Below, in pieces: positions 25,931-34,699 of a stretch of 64,000 nt of DNA; position 1 is the stretch's first letter; every line of letters starts with the position of its first letter. Source of the stretch: Rhodococcus sp. ARC_M5 (GTDB lineage Bacteria; Actinomycetota; Actinomycetes; Mycobacteriales; Mycobacteriaceae); assembly GCF_022810405.1 (NCBI RefSeq), contig NZ_JALGQE010000012.1:88986-152985 (forward strand), in the 5' to 3' direction. The translations under genes were made by a program, and so were the position numbers. The notes below the pieces were generated by a model that did no database searches, had not been told where the DNA came from, and was given only the letters and a program-made list of their open reading frames with translations.

Positions 25931-27010
25931 CTAGACGTTGAAGCGGAACTCCACCACATCGCCGTCGGACATGATGTAGTCCTTGCCCTCGATGCGTACC
26001 TTGCCGGCAGCCTTGGCCGAGGCCATAGAACCTGCGGCAACGAGGTCGTCGAACGAAACGATTTCTGCCTTGATGAAGCCGCGCTCGAAGTCGGTGTGAA
26101 TGACGCCTGCTGCCTGCGGGGCGGTGTCTCCCCGGTGAATCGTCCACGCGCGGGCTTCTTTCGGGCCTGCGGTGAGGTAGGTCTGCAAGCCAAGAGTGTG
26201 GAAGCCGGCGCGAGCGAGAGCGTCGAGACCGGGCTCGGTCTGTCCAACGGATTCGAGCAGTTCCGCTGCCGATTCCTTGTCCAGCTCGAGCAATTCCGAC
26301 TCGATCTTCGCGTCGAGGAACACCGCATCGGCGGGAGCGACGAGGCGAGCGAGTTCGCCGATCTTCGCGTCGTCCGTCAGCACCGACTCGTCTGCGTTGA
26401 ACACGTACAGGAACGGCTTGGTGGTGAGCAGCTGGAATTCACCGAGCAGCTCGAAGTCCAGCTTCGCCTTCGCCGAGAACAACGTCTTGCCGTCGTTCAG
26501 CACAGCCTGTGCTGCCAGCGCCGCGTCGAGCGCGGGCTTGCGATCCTTCTTGATCCGCACCTCTTTCTCGAGGCGCGGGATGGCCTTCTCGAGAGTCTGC
26601 AGATCGGCGATCGCGAGTTCGGTTTCGATGACCTCGATATCGGCGGTCGGGTCGACGCGACCGTCGACGTGCACCACGTCGTCGTCGGCGAAGACACGAA
26701 CGACCTGGCAGATGGCGTCGGCCTCACGGATGTTGGCGAGGAACTTGTTGCCCAGGCCTGCGCCCTCGGACGCACCCTTGACGATGCCGGCGATGTCGAC
26801 GAACGACACCAGCGCAGGCACGAGCTTCTCCGAACCGAACACCTCGGCCAGCTTCTCGAGCCGGGGATCCGGCAGCGCGACCACACCCACGTTGGGCTCG
26901 ATGGTGGCGAACGGATAGTTCGCGGCCAGCACATCGTTGTTGGTCAGTGCATTGAAGAGGGTGGACTTGCCGACGTTGGGCAGTCCGACGATTCCGAGGG
27001 TGAGGCTCAC
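25931..27010 (-). CDS. ychF: redox-regulated ribosome-binding ATPase YchF
   Basis: 359 residues, normal length. It begins LTLGIVGLPNVGKSTLFNALTN (P-loop, residues 4-25), with ANYPFATIEPNVGVV and DIAGIVKGASEGAGLGNKFLANIRE as the switch region. The nucleotide specificity motif reads NADES, the Obg/YchF-type NxxE that prefers ATP over GTP, so this is not a mutation of NKxD. The C-terminal TGS domain ends GDVVEFRFNV. YchF binds the 50S/70S ribosome and responds to oxidative stress. In M. tuberculosis the orthologue (Rv1112) neighbours the DUF6542 gene; here that partner is 24 kb away. Confidence 0.97.
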   Translation of the reverse strand: MSLTLGIVGLPNVGKSTLFNALTNNDVLAANYPFATIEPNVGVVALPDPRLEKLAEVFGSEKLVPALVSFVDIAGIVKGASEGAGLGNKFLANIREADAICQVVRVFADDDVVHVDGRVDPTADIEVIETELAIADLQTLEKAIPRLEKEVRIKKDRKPALDAALAAQAVLNDGKTLFSAKAKLDFELLGEFQLLTTKPFLYVFNADESVLTDDAKIGELARLVAPADAVFLDAKIESELLELDKESAAELLESVGQTEPGLDALARAGFHTLGLQTYLTAGPKEARAWTIHRGDTAPQAAGVIHTDFERGFIKAEIVSFDDLVAAGSMASAKAAGKVRIEGKDYIMSDGDVVEFRFNV

Positions 27011-27113
27011 GGTCTATGGAGTCTACTTTGACGACACCACCAGCTCGGACAGTGCCCGGCCAGCGTCTGGGCCGTGGGCCGCTGGAGCCGGTTGATCCGA
27101 CCGAGTTCACCGG

Positions 27114-27959
27114 TCACGAGGTGATCGCCGAACTCGGGTCCCAGCTCGCCAGGATCGGCAGGACTTTCGCCGTACTCGACCCTTCCTCGACCGTGTAGAC
27201 GACCAGACTTTGATCCGGCTCGCTCGGCGACGTCAGAAATTCGATCCCGAACTGCAGAGTGCCTGCCGCCGGGTGCTGAATGATCTTGGTTGCACCTGCG
27301 AATTCGGCGACCTCGTGATCGCTCCACCATTGCTCGAAACAAGGCTCGGACGAACGCAATTCGTCGATCAACGCGACCAAGGTCGGGTCTCCCGGTCGAC
27401 GAGCGAGATCGCGACGCAGCGCCGCGACCGAGGCCGCCGCGAACTGCGACCAATTGACGATTCGCTCGCGGGCGATGGGATTGCGAAACAGGTAGTGGAA
27501 CAGCGAGTTTTCAGCAGACGGTTGCAGACTCAGTACCGATCGAACCAGCGAGTTGCCGGCCAGGATGACCCCGCTACGCCCGAGTAGCAACACCGGAACG
27601 TGATCGAGTGCCTTCATCACCTGGAGCAGCCCTGAATTCGGGAGCTGCGCAACATCCTCGGTGGGCACAGCCGGGGACGCGAGATCGAGTAGATGTGCAC
27701 ACTCGACCTCATCGAGCTTCAACGCACCGGCGATCGCCAGCAGCACCTCGTTCGACACGTTGGCCTGGCGACCCTGTTCGAGTTTGCTGTAGTAGTCCGG
27801 ACTCACTCCGGCCAGCGATGCCAGCTCTTCTCGCCGAAGCCCAGGCACCCGTCGAGCACCGGGATACGTACGAAGCCCGGCCTCGATCGGGGTCATGCGG
27901 TCGCGCCGATCACGCAGAAATGCGCTAAGGGCGGACCTGTCTCTGTTCACGAATTCCAC
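27114..27959 (-). CDS. XRE-family regulator with MmyB-like ligand domain
   Basis: 281 residues from a GTG at 27959. The frame extends far upstream to 29171 but that part runs antisense through the SDR and a membrane gene and is rejected; an ATG at 27992 is a second option. The helix-turn-helix reads PGLRREELASLAGVSPDYYSKLEQGR near residue 39, and is followed by the MmyB-like domain (VPVLLLGRSGVILAGNSLVRSVL, FHYLFRNPIARERIVNW, IEFLTSPSEPDQSLVVYT). Regulators of this build usually control a neighbouring oxidoreductase. Here the divergent SDR at 28053 starts 93 bp away and is the likely target. The ligand is unknown. Confidence 0.87.
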   Translation of the reverse strand: MEFVNRDRSALSAFLRDRRDRMTPIEAGLRTYPGARRVPGLRREELASLAGVSPDYYSKLEQGRQANVSNEVLLAIAGALKLDEVECAHLLDLASPAVPTEDVAQLPNSGLLQVMKALDHVPVLLLGRSGVILAGNSLVRSVLSLQPSAENSLFHYLFRNPIARERIVNWSQFAAASVAALRRDLARRPGDPTLVALIDELRSSEPCFEQWWSDHEVAEFAGATKIIQHPAAGTLQFGIEFLTSPSEPDQSLVVYTVEEGSSTAKVLPILASWDPSSAITS

Positions 27960-28052
27960 AGTAGCCACATGGGCGATTGCCAACCTGGTCATGACAGACC
28001 TAGGCAGAACGACGCCTGGTTCGCTGCCTCGACCGACCGTAGACATGGCGTC

Positions 28053-28823
28053 ATGACTTCTTCTACTTCTTCGCAGCTGCTCGGACGCACCGCCGTTGTC
28101 ACCGGATCGACCAGTGGGATCGGTGCTGCCATCGCGCTCACCCTCGCCGCCGAGGGGGCATCGGTGGTCGTCAGCGGCCGCGACGCCGAGCGCGGCAAGG
28201 CCCTGGCTCTCCGCATTTCCGAGACAGGCGGCACTGCGACCTTCGTCGACGTCGATCTCTCGGGCAGCTATCAGGAGCTCCGCGAGTTCGCCGCCCGCAG
28301 CACCGACGCTCTCGGCGGCCGCGTCGACATTCTTGTCAACAACGCTGGCATCTATCCGGCCACCGCCACCGCGGACCTGCCCGATGATCAGCTCGACGCG
28401 ATGCTTGCCGTCAACGTCCGAGCTCCACACGTGCTCGTCGGCGCGCTCGCTCCCGCCATGGCCGAGCGCGGTAGCGGAGTCATCGTGAACATCGGGTCGT
28501 GGATGGCCACGATGGGCAGCCCATTCGCCGCGATGTACTCCGCCACCAAAGCGGCCGACGAGCAACTGACCCGCAGTTGGGCAGCCGAGTTCGGCCCGCG
28601 CGGCGTGCGGGTGAACTCCCTCGCGCCCGGGGCCACCCTGACCCCGGGCAACGAGGATGCGCGTCAGGTACTCGACGCCATGACGGCCGGCACACCGGCA
28701 GGCGCGGTGCTCTCTCCGCAGGACATCGCCGACGGCGTTCTGTTCCTGGTCTCGGACAACGCCGCAATGGTCCACGGAACGACGCTCTACGTCGACGGCG
28801 GCATCTCGATCACCCGCGGGTGA
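28053..28823 (+). CDS. short-chain dehydrogenase/reductase (3-oxoacyl-ACP reductase-like)
   Basis: 256 residues from the ATG at 28053; the upstream part of the frame is a shadow of the divergent regulator gene. It is a classical SDR: TGSTSGIGAAIALTLA cofactor motif, NNAGIY near residue 96, catalytic Ser in NIGSWMATMG and YSATK (Tyr and Lys) near residue 160, and the C-terminal VDGGISITRG. NADP is suggested by the Arg after the second strand (SGRDAERG). The reaction is not identified. Likely controlled by the divergent XRE regulator. A short 11-bp gap separates it from the convergent CD225-like gene. Confidence 0.93.
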   Translation: MTSSTSSQLLGRTAVVTGSTSGIGAAIALTLAAEGASVVVSGRDAERGKALALRISETGGTATFVDVDLSGSYQELREFAARSTDALGGRVDILVNNAGIYPATATADLPDDQLDAMLAVNVRAPHVLVGALAPAMAERGSGVIVNIGSWMATMGSPFAAMYSATKAADEQLTRSWAAEFGPRGVRVNSLAPGATLTPGNEDARQVLDAMTAGTPAGAVLSPQDIADGVLFLVSDNAAMVHGTTLYVDGGISITRG

Positions 28824-28834
28824 GCGGTGATCCG

Positions 28835-29137
28835 TCACATGGTCGAGACGACCAAGCCGATGAACGCGAGGTAGAGAACGATGAAGGCACCGAAGATGAT
28901 CAGCGACAGCTTCCCGAAGAACCCGGCACGATTCGACGAATGCTGCGCTCCCTGAACATCTCCCATCATCCACAGCGGGTGCACCTTCAGTGCGTGATTG
29001 AACGCCGGAATGGCCAGCGGCCAGAAGAAGATGATGGCCACGACGGCCCACCCGGCATTCGACGACGGCAGGGTGGGCGTCCGCGCAGGCGGAAACGGTT
29101 GTACAGCTGAAAACGGTTGCTCGTACGGACCTGTCAT
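28835..29137 (-). CDS. CD225/dispanin-like membrane protein
   Basis: 100 residues from the ATG at 29137, which follows a GGGGGGAA element. A proline-rich N-terminal stretch (PFSAVQPFPPARTPTLPSS) precedes the first helix WAVVAIIFFWPLAIPAFNHA, a short loop and a second helix SLIIFGAFIVLYLAFIGLVV. The re-entrant-plus-transmembrane layout and the FFWPLAIPAF segment match the CD225 family seen in small actinobacterial membrane proteins. Function is unknown; family members are often linked to membrane stress or vesicle traffic, but this cannot be shown here. The upstream extension to 29206 adds non-family residues. Confidence 0.75.
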   Translation of the reverse strand: MTGPYEQPFSAVQPFPPARTPTLPSSNAGWAVVAIIFFWPLAIPAFNHALKVHPLWMMGDVQGAQHSSNRAGFFGKLSLIIFGAFIVLYLAFIGLVVSTM

Positions 29138-29212
29138 GAGAATTTCCCCCCGATTGTTCGATGACGGACAACCAGTAGGACGCCGCATCGTCACGTCTGG
29201 TTCCATCGGTCC

Positions 29213-30292
29213 CTACGTCAGGCGTTCTCCGCCGGGGGTGGTGGCGAAGATGTGGGCATGTGCCTCGTCGATACGAACGTGGACGACCTGCCCCTTCTCT
29301 GGAGGGTTGCGCCAGTCGACGCGGGCGACCAGATGCTGAACCTGACCGTTGATGGTGGTGTTGCCGAACACGAATGCCTCGGATCCGAGTTCCTCGACCA
29401 CGTCGATGGTCAGTTCCAGACCGCCCGAATCCGCGATCTGGACGTGCTCGGGTCGAATTCCGAACACCACTTCACGCCCTCTCGCGGCCGTGAGCACGTC
29501 GCGAGAAACGGGAACCAGTTGCTCGCCGATCTGCACGCCGCCGTCGGCGATGGGCACGGTGAACAGATTCATCGACGGTGAGCCCATGAACCCGGCAACG
29601 AACACGTTCACGGGGCTTCGGTAGAGCTCGCGAGGAGACGCGCACTGCTGCAGAACACCGGATTTCAGCACCGCCACCCGGTCGCCCATCGTCATGTCCT
29701 CGACCTGATCGTGGGTGACGTAGACGGTGGTGGTTCCGAGCCGGCGTTGCAGCTGAGCGATCTGGGTGCGGGTCTGCACTCGCAGTTTCGCGTCGAGGTT
29801 CGACAACGGCTCGTCCATGAGGAACACCTGTGGCTGACGAACGATGGCTCGCCCCATGGCAACTCGCTGGCGCTGCCCACCGGAGAGCGCCTTGGGTTTG
29901 CGGTCGAGGTAGTCACCGAGGTCGAGCATGTCGGCGGCCTCCCCGACGCGTGTGCGGATCTCGGACTTGTCGGTGCCGGCGAGTTTGAGTGCGAAGCCCA
30001 TGTTCTCGGCGACGCTCATGTGCGGGTACAGCGCGTAGTTCTGAAAGACCATCGCGATGTCGCGATCCTTGGGCTCGGAGTGCGTGACGTCGGTGCCGCC
30101 GATCATGATGCGGCCGCCGTCGACCTCCTCGAGACCGGCGAGCATGCGCAGCGAGGTGGACTTACCGCAGCCGGACGGGCCGACGAGGACGAGGAACTCG
30201 CCGTCCTCGATCTGCAGGTCGAGCGCGTCGACTGCCGGCGTACTGGATCCGGGGAAAAGCCTGGTTGCGCGGTCGTACGAGATTGTTGCCAT
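29213..30292 (-). CDS. sugar ABC transporter ATPase, MsmK/UgpC/SugC type
   Basis: 359 residues. Walker A is GPSGCGKST near residue 39, the signature LSGGQRQRVAMGRA near 137, and Walker B VFLMDEPLSNLDAKLR near 157, with Q-loop FQNYALYPHM. The C-terminal OB-type domain (about residues 240-359, with IRPEHVQIAD) is that of the sugar-group ATPases shared by several binding-protein-dependent transporters. The rest of its transporter (31545-34662) is on the other strand beyond the LacI gene, so the ATPase is probably made from the lacI operon (78 bp after the lacI stop) and may serve more than one transporter. Confidence 0.95.
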   Translation of the reverse strand: MATISYDRATRLFPGSSTPAVDALDLQIEDGEFLVLVGPSGCGKSTSLRMLAGLEEVDGGRIMIGGTDVTHSEPKDRDIAMVFQNYALYPHMSVAENMGFALKLAGTDKSEIRTRVGEAADMLDLGDYLDRKPKALSGGQRQRVAMGRAIVRQPQVFLMDEPLSNLDAKLRVQTRTQIAQLQRRLGTTTVYVTHDQVEDMTMGDRVAVLKSGVLQQCASPRELYRSPVNVFVAGFMGSPSMNLFTVPIADGGVQIGEQLVPVSRDVLTAARGREVVFGIRPEHVQIADSGGLELTIDVVEELGSEAFVFGNTTINGQVQHLVARVDWRNPPEKGQVVHVRIDEAHAHIFATTPGGERLT

Positions 30293-30370
30293 GAGATTGA
30301 AATCCCTCCACCGGCAGGAACGTGCCGGACGATCCGAGTGGGCCGAACAGGGGTGAGCGCGGGGTCTCTC

Positions 30371-31444
30371 CTAGTGGTCTCGGGTGGCCTGCGCCGGCGG
30401 CCGCGTTCGGTTGGGCACCGGTCCGGTGCTGGCTCGAACGGTCAAGGTGATCGGTGCGGTGACGGCGCGGGGTGCGCCCTCGCCTGCGACGGGGTTCAAC
30501 ACGTCGAGAATGAGGCGAGCGGCGATTTCGCCTTGCTCGCGTACGGATTGGCGGACGGTGGTCAGGTCAGTCAGCGCGGCGACGGGATGATCGTCGATCC
30601 CGACGATCGAAATATCCTCCGGGAACCGCATACCGCGTCGACGCAGAGTTCGCATGACCCCGAGTGCGAGTTCGTCGCTGTGTGCAAAGACTGCGGTCGG
30701 CGGATCGCCATGGGCAGCGTCGAAGATATCGTCCATTGCAGCCGCGGCGTTGAGTCCACCCCAGTCCACATCACGGATGAGCGAATTGTCCACGGCGACA
30801 CCGGCGGCGGCCAGTGCGTCGACGTAGCCCTCCGAGCGCCCCGATCGCATCGGCCACCCCGGCTGGTCGGGATCGTGTGCGGCGATCATCGCGATGCGTC
30901 GGTGGCCGAGCTCGACGAGGTGGTCGACGGCCATTCGACCGGCCTGATAGTCGTCGATGCAGACGTACGGATACGCGGCACTCTGCCCACCTGCCGCGAC
31001 GATCCCGACGCCCATCAGCTCGAGCCTCTCCTGCTCGACGCGATCGACCGGAAAGGCAACCACCACAACGGCATCGACTTTTCGACGCGCGGGCAACCTA
31101 CTGAAGAAGTCCTGGCGATCCTCGGGTCCCCCGACCTGATAGAGCAGCAGGTCGACGTTGGCCGCGGCGAGCACCGTCTCGATTCCATTGACCATCTCAC
31201 CGAAGAACCAGCGTTCGACGTGCGGAACGACCAACGCCACTCGCTGCGTTCGGCTCCCACTCGCCAGGCGTACCGCGTCCGGCGACACCACGTAGTCGAG
31301 GCGTCGGGCGGTAGCAAGAACTTTGTCTCTCGTCGCCGCCGATACGCCGTAGGAATTGTTCAGGGCGCGTGAGGCGGTGGTGAGGGAAACGCCGGCTTCA
31401 CGAGCGATATCGCTCAAGCTCAGGGATCCACGTTGGTCGGTCAC
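30371..31444 (-). CDS. LacI-family transcriptional repressor
   Basis: 357 residues from the GTG at 31444. The helix-turn-helix is SLSLSDIAREAGVSLTTASRALN followed by a hinge helix, and the ligand domain is periplasmic-binding-protein-like (VALVVPHVERWFFGEMVNGIE, VCIDDYQAGRMAVDHLVELGH, IVGIDDHPVAALTDLTTVRQS). The longer frame from the ATG at 31492 would place the operators inside the gene, so the GTG is preferred. It faces the sugar transporter operon across an intergenic region with two operator palindromes, so it most likely represses both itself and that operon until an alpha-glucoside-type inducer binds. The inducer is inferred from the downstream alpha-glucosidase. Confidence 0.92.
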   Translation of the reverse strand: MTDQRGSLSLSDIAREAGVSLTTASRALNNSYGVSAATRDKVLATARRLDYVVSPDAVRLASGSRTQRVALVVPHVERWFFGEMVNGIETVLAAANVDLLLYQVGGPEDRQDFFSRLPARRKVDAVVVVAFPVDRVEQERLELMGVGIVAAGGQSAAYPYVCIDDYQAGRMAVDHLVELGHRRIAMIAAHDPDQPGWPMRSGRSEGYVDALAAAGVAVDNSLIRDVDWGGLNAAAAMDDIFDAAHGDPPTAVFAHSDELALGVMRTLRRRGMRFPEDISIVGIDDHPVAALTDLTTVRQSVREQGEIAARLILDVLNPVAGEGAPRAVTAPITLTVRASTGPVPNRTRPPAQATRDH

Positions 31445-31473
31445 GAGGCGAGCGTAACCCCAACCACTTGATT

Positions 31474-31489
31474 TCGGAAGCGCTTCCGA
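31474..31489. promoter_or_regulatory. LacI operator 1
   Basis: Perfect 16-bp palindrome TCGGAAGCGCTTCCGA, with the central CG typical of LacI-family operators. It lies 30 bp upstream of the lacI GTG. Its centre is 24 bp from that of the second operator, so two dimers would lie on nearly the same face of the helix. Confidence 0.85.
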
Positions 31490-31498
31490 CATATGCTC

Positions 31499-31512
31499 CG
31501 GAAGCGCTTCCG
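31499..31512. promoter_or_regulatory. LacI operator 2, next to the sugar operon promoter
   Basis: 14-bp palindrome CGGAAGCGCTTCCG, identical in core to operator 1. A -10-like TATGCT (31492-31497) lies between the two operators, so a repressor on either site would block the promoter of the transporter genes starting at 31545. Confidence 0.85.
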
Positions 31513-31544
31513 AACTGTGATGCGCATCTCACTGCGGAGGTACG

Positions 31545-32891
31545 ATGAATTCACATCACACAGCTGGATCGAGGTGGATGCGACGCCTCGCGGTCGCCGC
31601 CTGCGCCGCACTTCTCCCCACCGCGGCGGCCTGCGCACCGCCCGGCAGTGGTAACACCACCAGCTCTCCCGCGGCTCCCGTCGAGGTCAGTACCGATCTC
31701 GGCACCGAGCCGATCGAGCTGACCCTCTACGACGGTGCAGGCCTGAAGGCGATCGACGAAGCCCTGATCACAGCGTTCACCGAACTCCACCCGAACGTGA
31801 CCATCACCGCCCGCTACGACCCGGACGACGTTCAGGCAGTCAACGCACCCCGCGTGATCAGCTCCGCGGATCCGCCCGACATCGCGCGGATCATCGCACT
31901 GCCGGCTGCGGTGAACAACAACCAGCTGACCGTGCTCGACCCGTGGGCCGAGGCCTACGGATGGAACGATCTGCCCGCGGGCCAACTGGCCATGTATCGC
32001 GTCGACGAGAACGGCGTCCGAGGCAGCGGGCAGCAGTACACGATGGCCAGCGGATTCACCGTCACCGGTCTGTACTACAACAAGGCACTCGCCCGCGAGA
32101 TCGGTATGACCGAACCACCATCCACTCTTGCGGAATTCGAGACTGCGCTCGCATCCGCGAAAGCCGCAGGAATCCTCCCCATCATGGCCGGCAACAAGAA
32201 CGCTCAGGTCACCTTCGCCGTCCAGATGATGCTCAACACCTACCTGGGGCGAGATGCCATGAACGACTGGGTCTTCAACGCTCCGGGTGTAACCCTGGAC
32301 ACTCCGACCGCAGTGGACGCAGCATCGGTGGTCGCCGAGTGGGCGCAGCAGGGCTACTACCCCGAGGACACCAACGGCACCGACGCCACCACTGCCGCAG
32401 GCAGATTCGCCGAGGGCGAGGGACTCTTCTACGCGTCGGGAAACTGGGACTCCTCGACGCTGCAGACCAAGTTGGGCGACAACGTCGGCTTCATGCTGCC
32501 ACCCACACGAGACGGAAGCGTGCTGGCGATGTCGGATCCGGTCTCGAATTTCGCGATCCCATCCGGTTCCGACAACAAGAACGCCGCCGCTGCGTTTCTC
32601 GACTTCCTTCGCTCGGACGCCGGTCGGCAGGTTGCCGTCGATGCCGGGTTCGCACCGTCCGGCACCGGCGACGTGCCCGCCACCGAGCCCGGATCCGTGG
32701 GCGCGGACGTCCAGGACGCCTTCGGGCGACTCGTCGACGGCAACGGCCAGGTTCAGTTCGTGCAGAACGCCACCAACGGCATGACCGGAACATGGCTGCC
32801 GCAGGTCCAGATGCTCGTCGCGGACAGGACCACGCCCGCCGAGATGATGAACGCCATTCAATCCGCCTACGAGCAGGACCTTCTGAAATGA
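31545..32891 (+). CDS. sugar ABC transporter substrate-binding lipoprotein
   Basis: 448 residues. An N-terminal basic region, a hydrophobic core (LAVAACAALLPTAAAC) and a Cys at about residue 30 make a lipobox-like sequence, so a lipid-anchored binding protein is likely. The mature protein has the two-lobed extracellular binding protein family 1 pattern: IELTLYDGAGLKAIDEALITAFTELHP, SGFTVTGLYYNKAL, and a C-terminal lobe with AAFLDFLRSDAGRQVAV. RBS GGAGG lies 4-5 nt before the ATG. The stop overlaps the next ATG by 4 bp. The sugar is unknown; a glucoside is suggested by the GH13 enzyme at the end of the operon. Confidence 0.93.
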   Translation: MNSHHTAGSRWMRRLAVAACAALLPTAAACAPPGSGNTTSSPAAPVEVSTDLGTEPIELTLYDGAGLKAIDEALITAFTELHPNVTITARYDPDDVQAVNAPRVISSADPPDIARIIALPAAVNNNQLTVLDPWAEAYGWNDLPAGQLAMYRVDENGVRGSGQQYTMASGFTVTGLYYNKALAREIGMTEPPSTLAEFETALASAKAAGILPIMAGNKNAQVTFAVQMMLNTYLGRDAMNDWVFNAPGVTLDTPTAVDAASVVAEWAQQGYYPEDTNGTDATTAAGRFAEGEGLFYASGNWDSSTLQTKLGDNVGFMLPPTRDGSVLAMSDPVSNFAIPSGSDNKNAAAAFLDFLRSDAGRQVAVDAGFAPSGTGDVPATEPGSVGADVQDAFGRLVDGNGQVQFVQNATNGMTGTWLPQVQMLVADRTTPAEMMNAIQSAYEQDLLK

Positions 32892-33835
32892 CCGCCACCA
32901 CGCACCGAACCCAGTCCTCCACGGCCGCAACGATGCCGAGACACCCAGCCGGGCGAGTGGAACGAATCACCCGCGCACGACGCGCCCTCACCGGCTGGCT
33001 GTTCGTCCTCCCCGCAGCGTTGGTCTACGGCGTGTTCGTTCTACGGCCCCTGTTGACGACCATCTGGTATTCCTTCTACAACTGGGACGGCATTTCGGTC
33101 GGCAGCTGGGTGGGGCTCGACAATTACGGCCGCGTGCTCACCGACCCGCAGCTGCTGTCGTCGATCGGCCACGCGTTCTTCCTCATCCTGTTCTTCACCG
33201 TCTTCCCGGTCATCGGCGGCCTTCTCGTCGCTGCTCTGTTGCAGGAGATCCGAATACGCGGCCTCGGAACTGCTGCCCGTACGTTGCTGTTCCTGCCGCA
33301 GATCATTCCCGGCGCAGCAGCCGCAGTGGCCTGGGTGTGGATGTTCTCCAGCAACGGAACCGTCAACCAGGCGCTCTCGGCGATCGGCCTGGAGAGCATC
33401 ACTCGGTCGTGGCTCGGCGACTTCGACTGGGCACTGCCCGCCGTCGGAATCATCGGCACCTGGCTCGGATTGGGCTTCTGCACCATCCTGCTGATCTCCG
33501 GCATCGGAAAGATCGACACTTCGATCTACGAGGCCGCCCGCATCGACGGTGCCGGCTTCTTCCACACCTTTCGCTACGTCACCGTCCCAGCACTGCGAGC
33601 AGAAATCGGTGTGTGCGTCACCGTCACCGTCATCGCCGCCCTCGCCAGCTTCGACATAGTGTTCATGTCCACCCAGGGCGGTCCTGGATACTCCACCACC
33701 GTCCCCGGCGTGCAGATCTACCAACTCGGATTCACCGAATCCCGGGTCGGGCTCGCCAGCGCACTCGCCGTCGTCCTCACCGCGTTGATCCTGGTGGTCA
33801 TCGTGCCCCTCCAGCGCATCTTCAGGGAGAAGTGA
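32888..33835 (+). CDS. sugar ABC transporter permease (MalF type)
   Basis: 315 residues. The start is the ATG at 32888, which overlaps the binding-protein stop (ATGA); the open frame upstream is a shadow. About six helices are visible, starting LTGWLFVLPAALVYGVFVLRP. The cytoplasmic EAA loop reads YEAARIDGAGFFHTFRYVTVPAL, the point of contact with the ATPase. It pairs with the 33838 permease in one operon. The N-terminus has a basic segment (RVERITRARRALTG) before the first helix, usual in this family. Confidence 0.94.
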   Translation: MTATTHRTQSSTAATMPRHPAGRVERITRARRALTGWLFVLPAALVYGVFVLRPLLTTIWYSFYNWDGISVGSWVGLDNYGRVLTDPQLLSSIGHAFFLILFFTVFPVIGGLLVAALLQEIRIRGLGTAARTLLFLPQIIPGAAAAVAWVWMFSSNGTVNQALSAIGLESITRSWLGDFDWALPAVGIIGTWLGLGFCTILLISGIGKIDTSIYEAARIDGAGFFHTFRYVTVPALRAEIGVCVTVTVIAALASFDIVFMSTQGGPGYSTTVPGVQIYQLGFTESRVGLASALAVVLTALILVVIVPLQRIFREK

Positions 33836-33837
33836 CC

Positions 33838-34662
33838 ATGAAAACCTCCGTACGTCAACGGGTTCCAGGCCTGGTACTGCTGATCGGCACGATGATCTTC
33901 TCGATCCTGCCGCTGCTGAGCATGCTCTCGGCCGCGTTGCAACCGCAGGGCACCGTTCCGCTCGGCCTGTCCTGGCCGTCGGACCCCCAGTGGCACAACT
34001 TCGTCGACGCATGGCGGGTAGCCGAGGTGACACCACTGTTGATCTCGAGCATCATCCTGGTCGCGGGGGTGGTACCGGTCGCGGCCCTGTTCGCCGCGAT
34101 GGCCGGCTACGGACTCGGTCAGCTGAAAGTCCCCGGCGGTACAGCGGTGTTCCTGCTTCTCCTCCTGGGCCTGACGCTCCCGAGGGAAGCGACGATCGTT
34201 CCGCTCTACTACCAGCTGCGCGAGATGAACTTGCTCAACACCCGATTGGGGCTGATCCTCGTACTCATCGGAACGTTCATGCCCTTCGCCGTCTTCTGGA
34301 TGCGCGCGCACTTCCTGTCGATGCCCAAGGAACTCACCGAAGCAGCATCACTCGACGGCGCGGGTGCATGGAAAGCATTCCGATACATACAGATTCCCCT
34401 GGCAGTACCGGCCCTGGCGTCGATGTGCCTGCTGCTGTTCCTGTGGACGTGGAACACGTTTCTCCAGGCCATCGTCTTGATCGACGACCCGGCCAAACGA
34501 ACGATGGCGGGGGCGCTGCAGAACTTCGTGGGTCAGTACTCCACCGATGTGGTTCTGCTCAACGCCGGCTCGTTGCTCATCATGGCTCCCACCATCGTGG
34601 TGTTCCTCATCTTCCAACGCCACTTCGTGAAAGCGATGATATCCGGTGCCGTCAAGGGCTGA
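33838..34662 (+). CDS. sugar ABC transporter permease (MalG type)
   Basis: 274 residues from the ATG at 33838, placed by AGGGAG 8 nt upstream; a GTG at 33832 would give a 4-bp overlap with the previous stop and is the alternative. Six helices are visible: VLLIGTMIFSILPLLSMLS, LISSIILVAGVVPVAALFA, VFLLLLLGLTLPREATIVP, LGLILVLIGTFMPFAVFW, LASMCLLLFLWTW and LLIMAPTIVVFLIF. The EAA motif is TEAASLDGAGAWKAFRYIQIPLA. Together with 32888 it forms the membrane part of the transporter; the ATPase is the MsmK-type protein encoded divergently. Confidence 0.94.
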   Translation: MKTSVRQRVPGLVLLIGTMIFSILPLLSMLSAALQPQGTVPLGLSWPSDPQWHNFVDAWRVAEVTPLLISSIILVAGVVPVAALFAAMAGYGLGQLKVPGGTAVFLLLLLGLTLPREATIVPLYYQLREMNLLNTRLGLILVLIGTFMPFAVFWMRAHFLSMPKELTEAASLDGAGAWKAFRYIQIPLAVPALASMCLLLFLWTWNTFLQAIVLIDDPAKRTMAGALQNFVGQYSTDVVLLNAGSLLIMAPTIVVFLIFQRHFVKAMISGAVKG

Positions 34663-34699
34663 CCTCACGACCATCGAAAGCTGCACTCCCAGAAAGAAT

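Noticed and set aside
25931..27010. Broken NKxD motif in YchF
   Set aside because: NxxE is the normal YchF form and explains its ATP preference.
27114..29171. A 685-codon open frame on the - strand
   Set aside because: Only the last 281 codons match an XRE regulator. The upstream part is antisense to the SDR and membrane-protein genes.
31445..31492. Extended LacI start at the ATG 31492
   Set aside because: It would place the operator palindrome inside the coding region and add residues not found in LacI proteins.
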